In this document: piece after piece, positions 11,267 to 21,599 of the stretch
Layout of the letters: each line of letters begins with the position of its first letter
Numbering within the stretch: position 1 is the stretch's first letter
Assembly: GCA_944739405.2 (NCBI GenBank)
Contig: OX123205.2
Span: 40,878,475-40,942,474, forward strand
Reading direction: 5' to 3'
Source of the DNA: Euclidia mi
Taxonomy: Eukaryota > Arthropoda > Insecta > Lepidoptera > Erebidae
DNA: 64,000 nt
The notes under the pieces: generated by a model
Seen by the model: only the letters and a program-made list of their open reading frames with translations
What the model was told of the DNA's origin: nothing
The model's database searches: none
Made by a program: the position numbers and the translations under genes

Positions 11267-11598
11267 TCTTTTTTTAAATATTTGCCAAATATTCATAAAC
11301 ATTTTCCAAATTTCATAAAAACCATAATCCACTTAACTGTTATGACTGGGATTTGAACCCACACCATCAGAACGTGAGCGGAATGTGTTATCCGGCCATC
11401 GCCTTGTTGTCAATGACTGGTGAATTTGGCGAACACTTGACAGAGTGTATACGTCATCAGACTAAAAACTCATTTCCAAATAATAAAATAGTCTTGCTAA
11501 TAAATTATTGTGTTTAATGACTGGCTAGTTTGTCGTGTAGACGTCAGTAGTCCTTGGCATCGGTAGTGATGACAGCTTGGCATGACACCGGCCGTCAC
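11267..11598 (-). mobile_element. Family D element
   Basis: Near-complete match, in opposite orientation, to 24257-24596. On its own strand it begins GTGACGGCCGGTGTCATG. It has CACTCTGTCAAGTGTTCGCC mid-way, a tRNA-like B box GGGTTCAAATCCC near the 3' end, and ends with ATATTTGGCAAATATT. Confidence 0.65.
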
Positions 11599-11602
11599 AA
11601 TA

Positions 11603-11825
11603 TCAATATTCATCACAATAGCATTATGAGTCCATAGAATTTGGCTTACTGAAACACGGTGGCAAAACCCGTTACTACGGGGTCTGATGTCAAGATTTCC
11701 GTCTCTTCGCAAAGGTATTTGCGTCGAGTATTTTTCTTAGATACCTCTTACCACACCCACGGAATGAAAATGGGTTGTGACACTCTCTATTCTTTATCCG
11801 TCACCACACGGATAATCAGTCCCCC
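11603..11825 (-). mobile_element. Family F fragment, older subtype
   Basis: Contains the complements of ACGGGTTTTGCCACCGTG, GACGGAAATCTTGACATC and CCGTGTGGTGACGG (near 11800-11815). It faces the same way as the F fragment at 11110, with family D between them. Confidence 0.55.
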
Positions 11826-12403
11826 AACTACAAACCAAACGGCCTTAACATTGCTTCACCTCAATAATCAGCAGCTTCCATTTTATGCCCGTATACCATT
11901 GCCGTAAACACAAAGTTGTTATGTACCGAACAGTTGATAGACATGATTGAGTTGGCAACACTTCACTAACTAATAGTTAGTTATATATCATCAGCGATAC
12001 GGGCGTCTCATTAAATCCCTTTGAAGAGATAGTCTCCCAATCATTTCCTGTAATAACGTGCTCAGTTTCGAAGACAAAGCTTCTGTATACAGATTAACAA
12101 GGCATTGTCCGCCGAAGTTGCCACAACAGATGGAAGTTGGGAAAAAAGTGTTTCAAACAACGTAGTTTGTGGGAAGTTTTTCTTTTGTGGAAACCCCGTA
12201 TTGTGGGATTGAGGCATCGAGTTGGATTCATTAAGTAGATAGTTATAGCGAACGTTTTATGTTATTCGGTGTTTATAGAAAGTTTCTTTCATTGGAATAT
12301 GATTTATTTGTCTTTAGGAAGGATAGAGAATTCTTATAATTTAATTTATTACGGTTAATGTGTCTATTTTTTATGGTAATAGTAATGTTTTGTCGTTTTC
12401 AAA
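11826..12403. other. Unassigned
   Basis: Nothing recognised. Confidence 0.4.
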
Positions 12404-13135
12404 GATCAGCTAGGTTAAGCAACGTTGTTCAGCAGTCGCCGCTTCCCCCCCCCCCCCCGTACGATCTCCACCTTGTCGTGGAGGGAGGGCTCCGTAACCG
12501 TGGGTTTCAGGTACACCCACGGTGAAGCTAAGCGGGATCCCGGGAGAGGACGCTCCACGTGGGCTTGGGTGAGGCCTACGTAGGATGCGTCCAAAGTGCG
12601 GGTGCGGGGGAAAGTTCTGTCCGTCCCTCGCAGTCGGGTGCAGTCGCGGGAGGAGAGGCGTGTCGGTGTTGCGTTGCCGCGCGCCCTATCTCCCGCGACC
12701 AAATGGGGGCGCACCGTTGTTGCGTCGCGCTGGGGCCGCAGAGGAAGAGGAGATGCGGTGTTGCGTTGCCGTCCTGCCTATCCTCTGCGGCCGCTGGGTG
12801 TTTTGGCTGCGGAGTCCAACACCTTCATCCGCAGCCAAGGGGGTTCGGTTCGGGGCCCGCCTGACCATCTGGCGGGGCAATACTCGTCGGGAGGTTGCGA
12901 CGAATGCTTCGGCGATACCCAACCCGCCGACACACGGGTACATGAGAAACTCGAGGTGGTTTTTGGTGGTAACTCCACATACTCCGGCTATCATTTCCCC
13001 AAGAGTAGGAAATCCGAAGGGATTTTCCACCTCGTAAAACAAAAAAAAAAAAGCAGTCGCCGCTTGGATGGGTGGCCATTGGTTGTTGGATTATATTTCC
13101 GCCAGAGCAATTTATCAACCAGCAGCACAGTTGAC
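12404..13135 (+). mobile_element. 5S-derived SINE split by a retroinsertion
   Basis: AGGTTAAGCAACG before the break (12413-12425) and CTTGGATGGGTGGCC after it (13063-13077) together form the 5S-like signature. The break falls inside this signature, at the duplicated AGCAGTCGCCGCTT. Confidence 0.75.
12445..13051 (+). mobile_element. GC-rich retroinsertion with poly-C head and poly-A tail, 14-bp duplication
   Basis: AGCAGTCGCCGCTT flanks it at 12431-12444 and 13052-13065. The insert is 607 bp. It starts with 14 C residues, then CGTACGATCTCCACC in altered phase, and ends in about 11 A's. Two stem-loops lie near the start: CTCCAC/GTGGAG (about 12466-12483) and CCGTGGGT/ACCCACGG (12497-12521). 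Overlapping long frames are explained by GC content. It resembles a 5'-truncated 3' UTR of an R1-group LINE, but that is an inference. Confidence 0.75.
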
Positions 13136-13563
13136 TAAGGTTTATACATGCCCTAACATACCATAAGGTTTCATGCTAAAAGAAGAATAAAAACGCTAAG
13201 TAGATTAGGATCGCTCAGATTGGCTACGGCTGCAAAATGTTGCCTTTGTGCTATGCCGATGTATATTACTACTTTTCATCAAAATCCGTTCAGTAGTTTT
13301 TGCGTGAGAGAGTAGCACGCATACTTCCATCTAAAAATCCCTTTTTACGAAATTTTGTATTCAATTTACACTGTGAATATCTCTTTAAGTAACGTAGTAG
13401 AAAATATGTCGACAACATAAACTAAAAAGACGAGAAATACAAGAAATATAAATATAAGAAATTTTCTTCAGAAAGGAAATATCCTTTTCTAAATCTAAGC
13501 CGCTTGTTGCAGTAAACCGTGAAAATAGCCACTAGAGATCCCAACTTGTGACAACAGAAGAGT
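13136..13563. other. Unassigned, with a common lepidopteran repeat piece
   Basis: 13235-13345 (TTCATCAAAATCCGTTCAGT, then TTTTTGCGTGAGAGAGTA) is a dispersed-repeat tail I recognise from moth and butterfly DNA. The rest shows nothing. Confidence 0.4.
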
Positions 13564-14569
13564 GAACGATTTTAAACTTTCGCGATTAGTATACATTATA
13601 CAAGGTTATATAGCGGGTCTTACTTGCGATAAATCTTATATTTAACGCATAAATACCTCGGTTTTTTTGCCAACGCTTCGGCTGACTTGCTTCAGCCGTG
13701 GTCGCGGCGGGACTGGTGAGCTCAGCGCCGTCCGTGTGTTGTGCGGGTTTTGGCACCTACCCTCACAGGATTTTTATTTTTGTTTTTAACCGCACTGTCG
13801 GTACCTCGACACACTACACTAATGCCGTCTACACACTGTTGAGCTGTATCATTACGGCGGTGTTTACACTTATTGATGACTGGATTCCAAGTTGTTGATA
13901 ATCTAAATCCATCCTCCCGGTTGAAATTCTCGTGTTTTTTTATTTCAACCGCTTCACGCACTATCCTGGAGTAATAGTGACGTTCGGTGTACAAGACCTG
14001 TGGTTGATGTAGTTCTATCCAGTGGTTTGGTCCAGACTCCAATAAATGTTCAGCTATAGCGGACTTATTTACTTGTCGTTTTTTCACAGCTGCGATATGT
14101 TCCTTGACCCTTTCCGCAATTGTTCGCTTGGTCTGTCCGATATAGGAGCTACCACAACTGCAATCGACCTTGTAGACGCCAGGTGTCTGAAAAGGAATGA
14201 CATCCTTTGGGCTGCGCAGATTGTGTGCTATCTTGGAAAGCGGACTATATACAGTCTTAATGGAGTATTTCTTTAGTACTGTTCCAACATTGTCCGTTAC
14301 TCCTTTTAGGTAAGGCATGTAAGCCGGCACCCTGCTCACCTCAGGTTTACGGTCCCTCCTCTTCAGACGGTGTATCTCATTCTTGTATCCGTTACGTCTA
14401 AGTACCTCCTGAACATGTGAGAGCTCACTGTTTAAGCTGAGCTCACCAGTCCCGCCGCGACCACGGCTGAAGCAAGTCAGCCGAAACGTTGGCAAAAAGC
14501 CGAGGTATTTATGCCTTAAATATAAGATTTATCGCGAGTAAGACCCGCTATATAACCTTGTATAATGAA
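13564..14569 (-). mobile_element. Truncated Penelope-like retroelement with inverted terminal repeats
   Basis: About 130 bp at the left (13590-13720) is repeated in inverted orientation at the right (14437-14569) with only a few mismatches. Between them lies the GIY-YIG nuclease frame. Terminal repeats, direct or inverted, are typical of Penelope-like elements. The right arm holds CTGAAGCAAGTCAGCCGAAA followed by CGTTGGC, which resembles the hammerhead ribozyme core known from these elements. 13564-13600 also matches 34683-34741, so the family has other copies. Confidence 0.75.
13722..14495 (-). CDS. Penelope-like element: reverse transcriptase end plus GIY-YIG endonuclease
   Basis: The frame has 257 codons without a break. 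Residues 1-22 are read from the terminal repeat. 23-46 (HVQEVLRRNGYKNEI) look like the last part of a Penelope reverse transcriptase. 58-104 are the linker (YLKGVTDNVGTVL, then SPKDVIPF). 106-200 are a GIY-YIG nuclease: GVYK (V in place of I), SYIGQTKR, the arginine in ERVKEH, the catalytic glutamate in REAVEIKKH and the late N in ENFNRE. Cysteines at CSC (112-114) fit the zinc-binding variant of these enzymes. The catalytic RT palm is missing, so this copy cannot move by itself. The first methionine lies inside the repeat and may not be a real start. Confidence 0.75.
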   Translation of the reverse strand: MPTFRLTCFSRGRGGTGELSLNSELSHVQEVLRRNGYKNEIHRLKRRDRKPEVSRVPAYMPYLKGVTDNVGTVLKKYSIKTVYSPLSKIAHNLRSPKDVIPFQTPGVYKVDCSCGSSYIGQTKRTIAERVKEHIAAVKKRQVNKSAIAEHLLESGPNHWIELHQPQVLYTERHYYSRIVREAVEIKKHENFNREDGFRLSTTWNPVINKCKHRRNDTAQQCVDGISVVCRGTDSAVKNKNKNPVRVGAKTRTTHGRR

Positions 14570-14947
14570 CACAAGAGTGTGAAGTAAATCCAATCTTCCC
14601 GTTTATATGTATGTGTGTGTGAACAAAACAGCAGTAGCTATCTATGTGTGCGTGCCGACGGGAATCGTGCTTATCGATCGGCGATACGAGACGTATGTAT
14701 GTGTGTGTGTATAATACCGATATTTGTTTGTGTGGATATGTGTGCATGTGTGAAACACGAGTAGTTATGCATTGCCCGGAGTGCGTTTGACAAAGGGTTG
14801 TCACTGTTTTATTGGATTTTTTGCTCTTTTTTGCCGTCGTAATTGGTGGATGCCGCCTTTTGGAGTAAAATAAAGAGGTGCTTTTGATATTTTTGGAAGG
14901 TGTTTGTTTTCGTCAACAGTGGCGTTTCATTTAAACATTTTGTTATG
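14570..14947. other. GT-rich stretch
   Basis: Contains short TGTGTG runs (about 14605-14750). No gene recognised. Confidence 0.4.
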
Positions 14948-14960
14948 AGACTTTTACAAT

Positions 14961-15323
14961 GTTGAGATGTTGAGATGCATGTGTGGGGTGACAAGGATGG
15001 ATAAAATTAGAAATGAGTTTATTAGGGGAAATCTGAAAGTTGCACCGGTGCAAGAAAAGCTGAAAGGAAATCGTCTATCGTGGTATGGGCATGTGATGAG
15101 GAGGGATGAAAATCATGTGACTAGAAAGGTGATGAAGATGAGAGTTGAGGGATATAAGGCAAGAGGAAGACCAAAGAAAAGATGAATGAATTGCGTGAAG
15201 GGTGACATTAATGAAAAGGGAGTGAATGATGAGATGACGTCTGATAGGAGAGAATGGAAGAGAAAGACATTCTGCGCCGACCCCAAGTAATATGGGAACA
15301 GGGCAGGCAGAAGAAGGAGAAGA
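14961..15323 (+). pseudogene. 5'-truncated LINE tail (RTE-like) with 13-bp duplication
   Basis: AGACTTTTACAAT flanks it exactly (14948-14960 and 15324-15336). The reading frame (MLRCMCGVTRMDKIRNE, GNRLSWYGHVMRRDE, ARGRPKKR) is the C-terminus common to insect LINE proteins. It then has a TGA where tryptophan is expected (RPKKR-stop-MNCVKGD) and ends REWKRKTFCADPK. The tail is AAGAAG-rich. The copy at 51401-51571 keeps the tryptophan codon. Confidence 0.8.
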
Positions 15324-15575
15324 AGACTTTTACAATATCACGCAGAGGTTTCGATGTATTAGATATATACTTTTTTGAGGTCTTTGATTTTATTTTTTAA
15401 GATAACGTTAAATGGGCCGCTGTGATGAGAGGCTTTTATATATAAATCACAGAATATCTTTTGTGAGAAAAATCTTTTCTCGCATTATAAAGTATCCTTA
15501 CAAACTACCCTATTATGATATAAATACGCTTAGGCCACTTCTCTTTTCATGGACATTATGATGATTATTTTATTT

Positions 15576-15827
15576 ATTTATTTATAGTCTCACGCCTGTA
15601 CATCAGAAGGGGTAAAGAGGTGTAAATATTACACCCACATTTCGCCATGAATTTTTAGGTCCCACGTAATAGGGGGCGAGCCTATTGCCGTTACAGGGCA
15701 CATCACCAGACTCCGGGCTGCTACTCGGTATTCGGAAAAACCCAGTAACACTTTTGCCTGACCCGGGAACTGAACTCCTAACCTCCGATCAGCAGTCGCA
15801 TACGCTATCCACTGGACCACGGAGGCA
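15576..15827 (-). mobile_element. SINE family A, nearly full length
   Basis: Tail TATAGTCTCACGCCTGTA at the left; head ends CTGGACCACGGAGGCA at 15827, so the first bases of the head are lost. The B box is partly mutated (GAACTGAACTCC). Confidence 0.8.
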
Positions 15828-16200
15828 TTATTTATGCCTAATTGATTTGTATCGGGCAACACTTGCAACACATCTTTTTTCTTTTTCGTGTGAGTATTTG
15901 GCCATCTCTGGTTTTGATATTAGAAAGTTGACAACCCTACAAAGGATGGTCCATACGTGCGTTATGCCAACTGTCTATGTGAGTATGTGTGTGTGTGCAT
16001 GTGTGTGTTGACTAGCAGTCAATGAGTGCTCAGTGGTTATCGTTAGTAGTCGCGTAGCAAACTTTACTCGTTAGTCGGTATTTGTCTTTGATGTTGTATG
16101 CGTACTGGTTGAAGAGAAAGGGAGAAAGATAGGTTACTAGAATAATAAACGAGATATTATTATATATTGTTTATGTAAATGTAGAGTCTTTAGTAATTAT
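15828..16200. other. Unassigned, with a short GT microsatellite
   Basis: TGTGTGTGTGCATGTGTGTG near 15985 is the only feature. Confidence 0.4.
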
Positions 16201-16281
16201 TAAAAAAAAAAATATTTTGACGTTCATAAGCGTCACATTGTGACTCAAATGAATAAATTATTTTGACTTTGACTTTGATTA
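16201..16281 (+). mobile_element. LINE 3' end fragment
   Basis: GTTCATAAGCGTCACATTGT, AATGAATAAATTA and a TTTGACTTTGACTTTGA tail. It is related in layout to the complement of 37531-37700, a common lepidopteran LINE 3' UTR. Confidence 0.5.
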
Positions 16282-16284
16282 GTC

Positions 16285-16485
16285 TATGCTCGCAGCTGCA
16301 CCCACAACTTTTTTAACTTAACTCTTCCTGCCCGATCTCGAGGGAATTTCGGGAAATCCCAGCTTAGTGCACGCCTCGACTTCCAAAGGAACACACATGC
16401 CAAATTATAGCTTCTTGTGCCTAATAATTTTAGCTGTGCGTGTCTGTCGGTCAGGCAGTGACGCAAGAATTTTATACATAAAATA
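16285..16485 (-). mobile_element. Family H (Helitron-like), diverged
   Basis: Complement of the H pattern: GAATTTCGGGAAATCCCAGC, then TGCCAAATTATAGCTTC, GTGACGCAAGAATTTTATAC. The CTAG end is mutated. Confidence 0.55.
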
Positions 16486-16924
16486 TATAAAAAAAAGACC
16501 CTATTCTGGAACCATACAGCTCCCATGTGCTCTCAAAAGAGTACTGTCCCAATTTACTAGGAATACCATACAGTTCCTGGTACCATACCAGTAATTTTGT
16601 TGGCATACACAGAGGGCGATTTCTTCAAACACATCTCAAGTCATTGAACCCCCGGTAATGTTGACTCAATCATATTCAGATGAACGTTAAAAACACATAA
16701 AAGCTGTGTGTCTCGCTACATTAGAGCTCGATCGAGCGGCACTACTCACACACAGCCTTTAACGCTATAAATACGGCTTAAGGCTTTTGAATAAAAATAT
16801 TGAGATGGATATTTTTGCAAGTTCTGAGCTACGAGGTATGGGAGGGCTTAAAAGGCCGTTATTCAAATATTAGGCTACCATATTTTTTGCACTAGCCAGG
16901 ATCGCGAGGAATTTTTTTAACACT
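16486..16924. other. Unassigned
   Basis: Nothing recognised. Confidence 0.4.
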
Positions 16925-17108
16925 ACAAAATACATGTCGCGGGAGATTTTACAAACATTCTATCAACGCACACAAAATACACTACGTCTTGAAACTATAA
17001 TTTATGGATCACACAATGTGTTGCCAGTGTTGCCTCGTTTGAGGATCGAACCCACGGACAGTGGGGTTATTATTAATGTGGCCACCACTGAAACTACTGC
17101 CGCGCAGC
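16925..17108 (-). mobile_element. SINE family C, diverged
   Basis: TGTCGCGGGAGATTTTACAA at the 3' side, GAGGATCGAACCCACGG for the B box, and the head ending at CTGCCGCGCAGC. Confidence 0.65.
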
Positions 17109-18013
17109 TAGTACGTTAATTTATTTTTGGGTTTATTCTTGAGTTGCAAAAATAACTTTCCCAACCTCGAATATTATGCATATTATATTTTTAAATTATA
17201 AAGTCTAACAGTGCCCGCTAGGATGAATTATTGACGCGAACGTGACATTGAGACTGAACAACAATTTATTAACTTCTATTAATCTCATAATGCCTAATTC
17301 TCAAAATGGCTGCCGATTATTAAAAAGCCTAATTAGCGAAATCTCGAACGGCATTAAAAGTTGTCCTTTTCCCGAATTAGTTCTTAGATGTATTAGCCGT
17401 TATCCGCATTAGCCTTTTTAAGCATTAGGCATTTTATTATTAGGTTCCTTTGAGAATTATACTTTTGACAAATAAGTCTTTTCGAGATTAGTCCATTCGC
17501 AGCACAGATTTGACAGAATTTAAGCTTTATTTTTGTTCTCTTCAACAAGAAAACTCGTCAGCTTTTAAGAAGTACCTAATAAAAAAATACATACGAACCG
17601 AATTGAGAACCTCCTATTTTTGTAGTCAGTTAAAAAGAGGTCCGTATTTACTTATAAAGCAGACAAAAACGCGCGCAGTAAAAAGTAATCTGGCATCGTA
17701 AAGATAGCTACGCGCTTTAAGAGACTTGACTCTTTGTTCTCATGAATATATGTATGTATGGCAGAGGACTTTAAAGTAGAGCTACTACTAATTAGAGGAA
17801 TTTCTTTGTAAGCTGTGATGCCGAGGCGATGCTTCGTTAAAGGACTGATTAACATGGATTATCCCTGTGCATACGGCTGAAAGTACTGGTGATTCTTGTA
17901 AAATCTATCAAAATTTTCGTCGTTACGTTCAACTTGTATGTAAGTAGCCCTTTCTGGAGGTAATACATGCATTGTAGTAAATAGTTACTGCCATCGGTAG
18001 ATTCTACTGAATT
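17109..18013. other. Unassigned; weak palindromic TTAGGC-rich block
   Basis: 17289-17490 holds facing copies of AATGCCTAATTCTCAAA and ATTAGGCATTTT/TTTGAGAATTAT. It resembles an old foldback element. 17560-17610 is a weak match to the ACCGACTTC repeat class. Confidence 0.3.
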
Positions 18014-18095
18014 TTAATTCATAGGAATGAGGGTGTAATATTACGCCTCTGCCTACCCCTTCGGGGATACAGGCGTGAGTCTATAAATAAAAATA
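18014..18095 (+). mobile_element. SINE family A tail fragment
   Basis: GGGTGTAATATTACGCCTCT, GCCTACCCCTTCGGGGATAC, AGGCGTGAGTCTATAAATAA. The head and body are absent. Confidence 0.7.
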
Positions 18096-19012
18096 CCTAC
18101 CTATGTTTTTCTGATATTTTAGCTTTAATACTACAAAGTTTCATAAAAATCCGACCAGAAGTTTCTCCGTGAAAGAAAAAAAAAGAACAAAAACACTTTC
18201 GTATTTATGATATTGAAATGGAAAATTTAATTTGACAATATACTCTTTAATTACGATTGTGTACATTAGGTTCAATTTCGATGGTTATTTAAGACTACTT
18301 TGTAATTGTTTTATTTTTACCTTGCCTCGAATCGAATGCCCTTAGACTAAATAAACATGCACACAAATGGCCTTTATAATAATTATGTACTGATGGTAAT
18401 AAATGTCATATCCAGGCATCGAATACCAACTCTCACCCTCATATTATCACGGCTTACATACATTTCAACGCATCGGATGACATACTACCGTTTTATTAGA
18501 TTTATCACAGTGATGTCATAATTTGTGACGATCATGCTGTGTTAATGTCAGTTATAAAGATTTATGGATACGGCAAGAATACAAAGGCAGAGAAATATAT
18601 TCGAATACATGTGTTGTCTAACTGCTCAAATGCCAGACATAATAATAAAAGCTGTTGTTGTAGATTATTTTTATTTTGCCTTCACAATGAAAACCAAAAT
18701 AACGTACTTATCCTCCGCTTCTTGAGGGTAGTGTGTGTCTCCCCTATGGGATTTTGAGGCTTTCCTCCTAAAACCCGTCAGGAAGGTCTACGACAGAGCC
18801 AGTACTTACCTTCATATTTTCTGACACTGTTCTATATCATATGAGAATTACGTAGGTTAAACGTCAGTCTCTCTATTAAAGTTAATATTAAATTGACTTT
18901 GGTAAGGCTTGAAAGTGAACCTAGGGTTTCAAGGCGACTTGAATGCAAACGGGATAATGATATGGATTTCTAGTATTTATAAGCGTTGGCTTCGTTTCGT
19001 TTGGCAATTCAT
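18096..19012. other. Unassigned
   Basis: 18130-18190 (AAGTTTCATAAAAATCCGAC) is a piece of the same dispersed tail as at 13235. Nothing else. Confidence 0.35.
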
Positions 19013-19389
19013 TCAGGGTGTCACAATACCCATCACCAAGCCGAAGTCTACTCGTTGTGGCCATCATGCCAAGTCATACTAACCAAAAATGATACCTGGA
19101 AAAGGGTTATTTTTTTAAGTTTTCACATTTTTTAAACCGCAATTAAAAGCGCGCGCGTGCAATGCTCGAAATACCAACTACTCCATGGAGTCATAGGGCA
19201 TCTAAAGAACATATTGGCGGGGTAAATGCATCGATTTTGTACCTAATTAGAAAAATTCCATACTAACTTTGAGCCTCAATATCTCCTGAACCAGTAATTT
19301 TCCAGGTATGGTGCCGAAGTAAAAAATGTTCGTAGTGATTGATGCAACATGGGATTCCAGTTTTCGTTAAGGGTCTTTTTACACCTTGT
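19013..19389. mobile_element. MITE with CAGGGTGT termini
   Basis: Starts CAGGGTGTCACAATACCCAT and ends GGTCTTTTTACACCTTGTA. It is a near match along its length to 27848-28223, with a partial copy at 47093-47205. No coding sequence. Confidence 0.7.
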
Positions 19390-19472
19390 ATATTAGTTAT
19401 ACATTTCCCTTTCTGTATATTAAATCGTTGTGTTACTAACTGACTATGAGACAACGCACAGCCAGGTACACT

Positions 19473-19555
19473 CAAAAGAGATTCCCGAAATCTTACGGGA
19501 TTGGACAGAAACAGTTAAATAAATAATGTATAGCGTAGCTGCGGGCATCCTCTAG
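19473..19555 (+). mobile_element. Family H, 3' end only
   Basis: ACGGGATTGGACAGAAACAG, then GCGTAGCTGCGGGCATCCTC and CTAG at 19552-19555 followed by T. Confidence 0.6.
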
Positions 19556-19718
19556 TAACATTATTAAAAGGTCTTTTAAACAACTTGATCGAGCGACACA
19601 GTTTCGTGCTTAGCAAGGCACGTCGCGATTACATCCATCGATCACTGCTAATGCGTCTCCTGACATTGTACCTTGATTTCTGCTTACCTACTTTGATGTA
19701 AATCGATCAATGTTGGAC

Positions 19719-19893
19719 GTATGGTGTAGTGTTTTAAGCGGTTGCTACGCCGTAGCAATGCGTCGCGTGTTGTGGTTTCGATTCCTACATGAGACGATAC
19801 TTTGTGTGATCCATAAAGGGTTGTTTGAGACTGCGTTCATTGTGTCCATTGATTGAATATTTGTAAAGATTTCCGTGACACAGGACTTAAAAA
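19719..19893 (+). mobile_element. SINE family C
   Basis: Head ATGGTGTAGTGTTTTAAGCG, B box TGGTTTCGATTCC, then GATCCATAAAGGGTTGTTTG and CATTGTGTCCATT. Confidence 0.65.
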
Positions 19894-20249
19894 TACAAAA
19901 ATAATAAGATTATTGAAAAGTTTTAAAAAAGAAAAACAGGGCTTATAATACAGGGTTTTTTCTAGTTTCAGCCCTGTTGCACTAATTTTAAACCTTAGCC
20001 AATTATATAAAATGTCATTCGCACAAAAATTGTAACTAGGTTAAGTTTTATACAATAAATTATTATTATTAAGCATAAAGTAAGATAAGGATGGCACGAT
20101 TATTAAAACTACTAGATTCAGTCCTCGTAAGTGCCGAAGCCTATGTGTTATGCTGATGTATATTGTTGTAAAGTTTCATCAAAATCTATTTCACAGTTTT
20201 ATCATAAAATATTACAAACATCCGTCCATCTTCACAAACTAGCTGTTCA
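19894..20249. other. Unassigned, with a dispersed repeat tail
   Basis: 20130-20240 (TGCTGATGTATATTGTTG, AGTTTCATCAAAATCTATTT, ACAAACATCCGTCCATC) is the same repeat class as 13235-13345. Confidence 0.4.
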
Positions 20250-20605
20250 GGGTCGGTACATATCTGACGGAAAATGCGTCGAGCGTATCTGCATCGGTCG
20301 CGTCTATACCGTCAAATTAGACCTGCTACATTACGCGTCTAGTTAGTTTTTGCGTTCAGCTTCGTGTGGTTGCGTTGGGTGATATTTAATTTTAAAATGC
20401 GTCAGTCAAAATACACGTGGTGCGTGGCGCGCGCGACGTCGACCGAAAATGCGTTGACGGAAACCGAATAGACGCTGAACGCTCGACGCACTAACGCATC
20501 ATCGGTTAGGTGTGAACGGTTGAGTGTTTTATTATGTATTTGTCTGTTTTGGCGTTACGCGACAGATAATACGCGACGCATCTTCCGTCAGATATGTACA
20601 GACCC
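20250..20605. mobile_element. MITE, short relative of the elements at 38345 and 55327
   Basis: Ends are GGGTCGGTACATATCTGACG (left) and the complement GGGTCTGTACATATCTGACG (right). Its left part matches 38400-38450 and its right part (GTGCGTGG...GCGCGACGTCGACCG) matches 40023-40060, so it looks like an internally deleted form. Flanks are TCA and TTA, possibly a mutated TTA duplication. Confidence 0.7.
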
Positions 20606-21259
20606 TTAATCGTAGTAGAAGCTTAGATGATTGTTTTTCATTTAACCCTTCACTACAAGTTAACTCCTATAAAAAATGACAAAGATTTATCGATTTAGTG
20701 ACCTTCCAAGCGCAAGCAAAGTCATATTTCATATTAAAAAAAAACCTTTTTTTCAGAAATATACTATTCTATGAAAACGCAATCACTCAGAACAATTTAT
20801 CATCGCAATAAAACTTGCGAGATAAATTTACTTTTCGCTTTCAATTTAGTGTGAGTGAATGTCTTGAAAGGCATCTGGCGCAAGTGTTAAAAGCTCGTTG
20901 CGAGGGGAGACGGCGGATTGAGCTAGCTATAGGTATTAATATTACTTTTAATAGTACTAGCTTCTACACGTGGCGTCGCCCGTAATTTGGATATATTTTG
21001 ACTCGGTTATAGGACTATTACACTAAATTGTTAATTAGCGTTCGAAAAGAGTGGCCATGAGTTTAATTTCCCGTCCTTGCTGATGGTTCTACGCCCTTGT
21101 TAAGCGAACGAAGCACTAAATGTAAATGTAGATTTATATTTTTTTATTTAATTTTGTCTCGATAGGTAAAGGTCGTCGTGGGGTCGCTTTCCACCCAGGA
21201 CAAATATTTTTGTGATGAACACTTTGATGATTGGTTCTTTGTGTCTTGGTGTAATTGGT
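20606..21259. other. Unassigned
   Basis: Nothing recognised. Confidence 0.4.
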
Positions 21260-21566
21260 GTAGAGCCTTGCTGATTTCAGCATGAATGGGCCGGCTCCAC
21301 TGGGGAAGTAATACCCTCTCACAGAAAATCGACGTAAAGTAACAGTACCTAAACTGTTGCGTTTCGTTCGGTGAGTGAGAGTGCCGGAGGCCCTATCCCC
21401 TATTCCTTCTCCCTCATCCCACTCCTCATCCTATCCCTTTTCCTAACCCCAAGGGGCGGCAACGCACATGTGACTCCTGTGGTATTGCTTGTGTTCATGG
21501 ACGATGGAAATTGCTTACCATCAGGCGATCCGTCTGCTCGTTTGCCGCCTATTATTATAAAAAAAA
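21260..21566 (+). mobile_element. Family E SINE-like element
   Basis: GTAGAGCCTTGCTGATTTCA, GGGCGGCAACGCACATGTGA, GCTTACCATCAGGCGATCCG, GTCTGCTCGTTTGCCGCCTA, then an A-rich end. It is a very common lepidopteran dispersed element. The second copy at 35630-35933 has the same orientation. Confidence 0.75.
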
Positions 21567-21599
21567 TATCTACACACACAGACACAAGTTCTTTATAGC

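Noticed and set aside
12559..13138. Several open frames of 100-180 codons
   Set aside because: They overlap in many frames inside a GC-rich retroinsertion, and one crosses the poly-A tail and target duplication.
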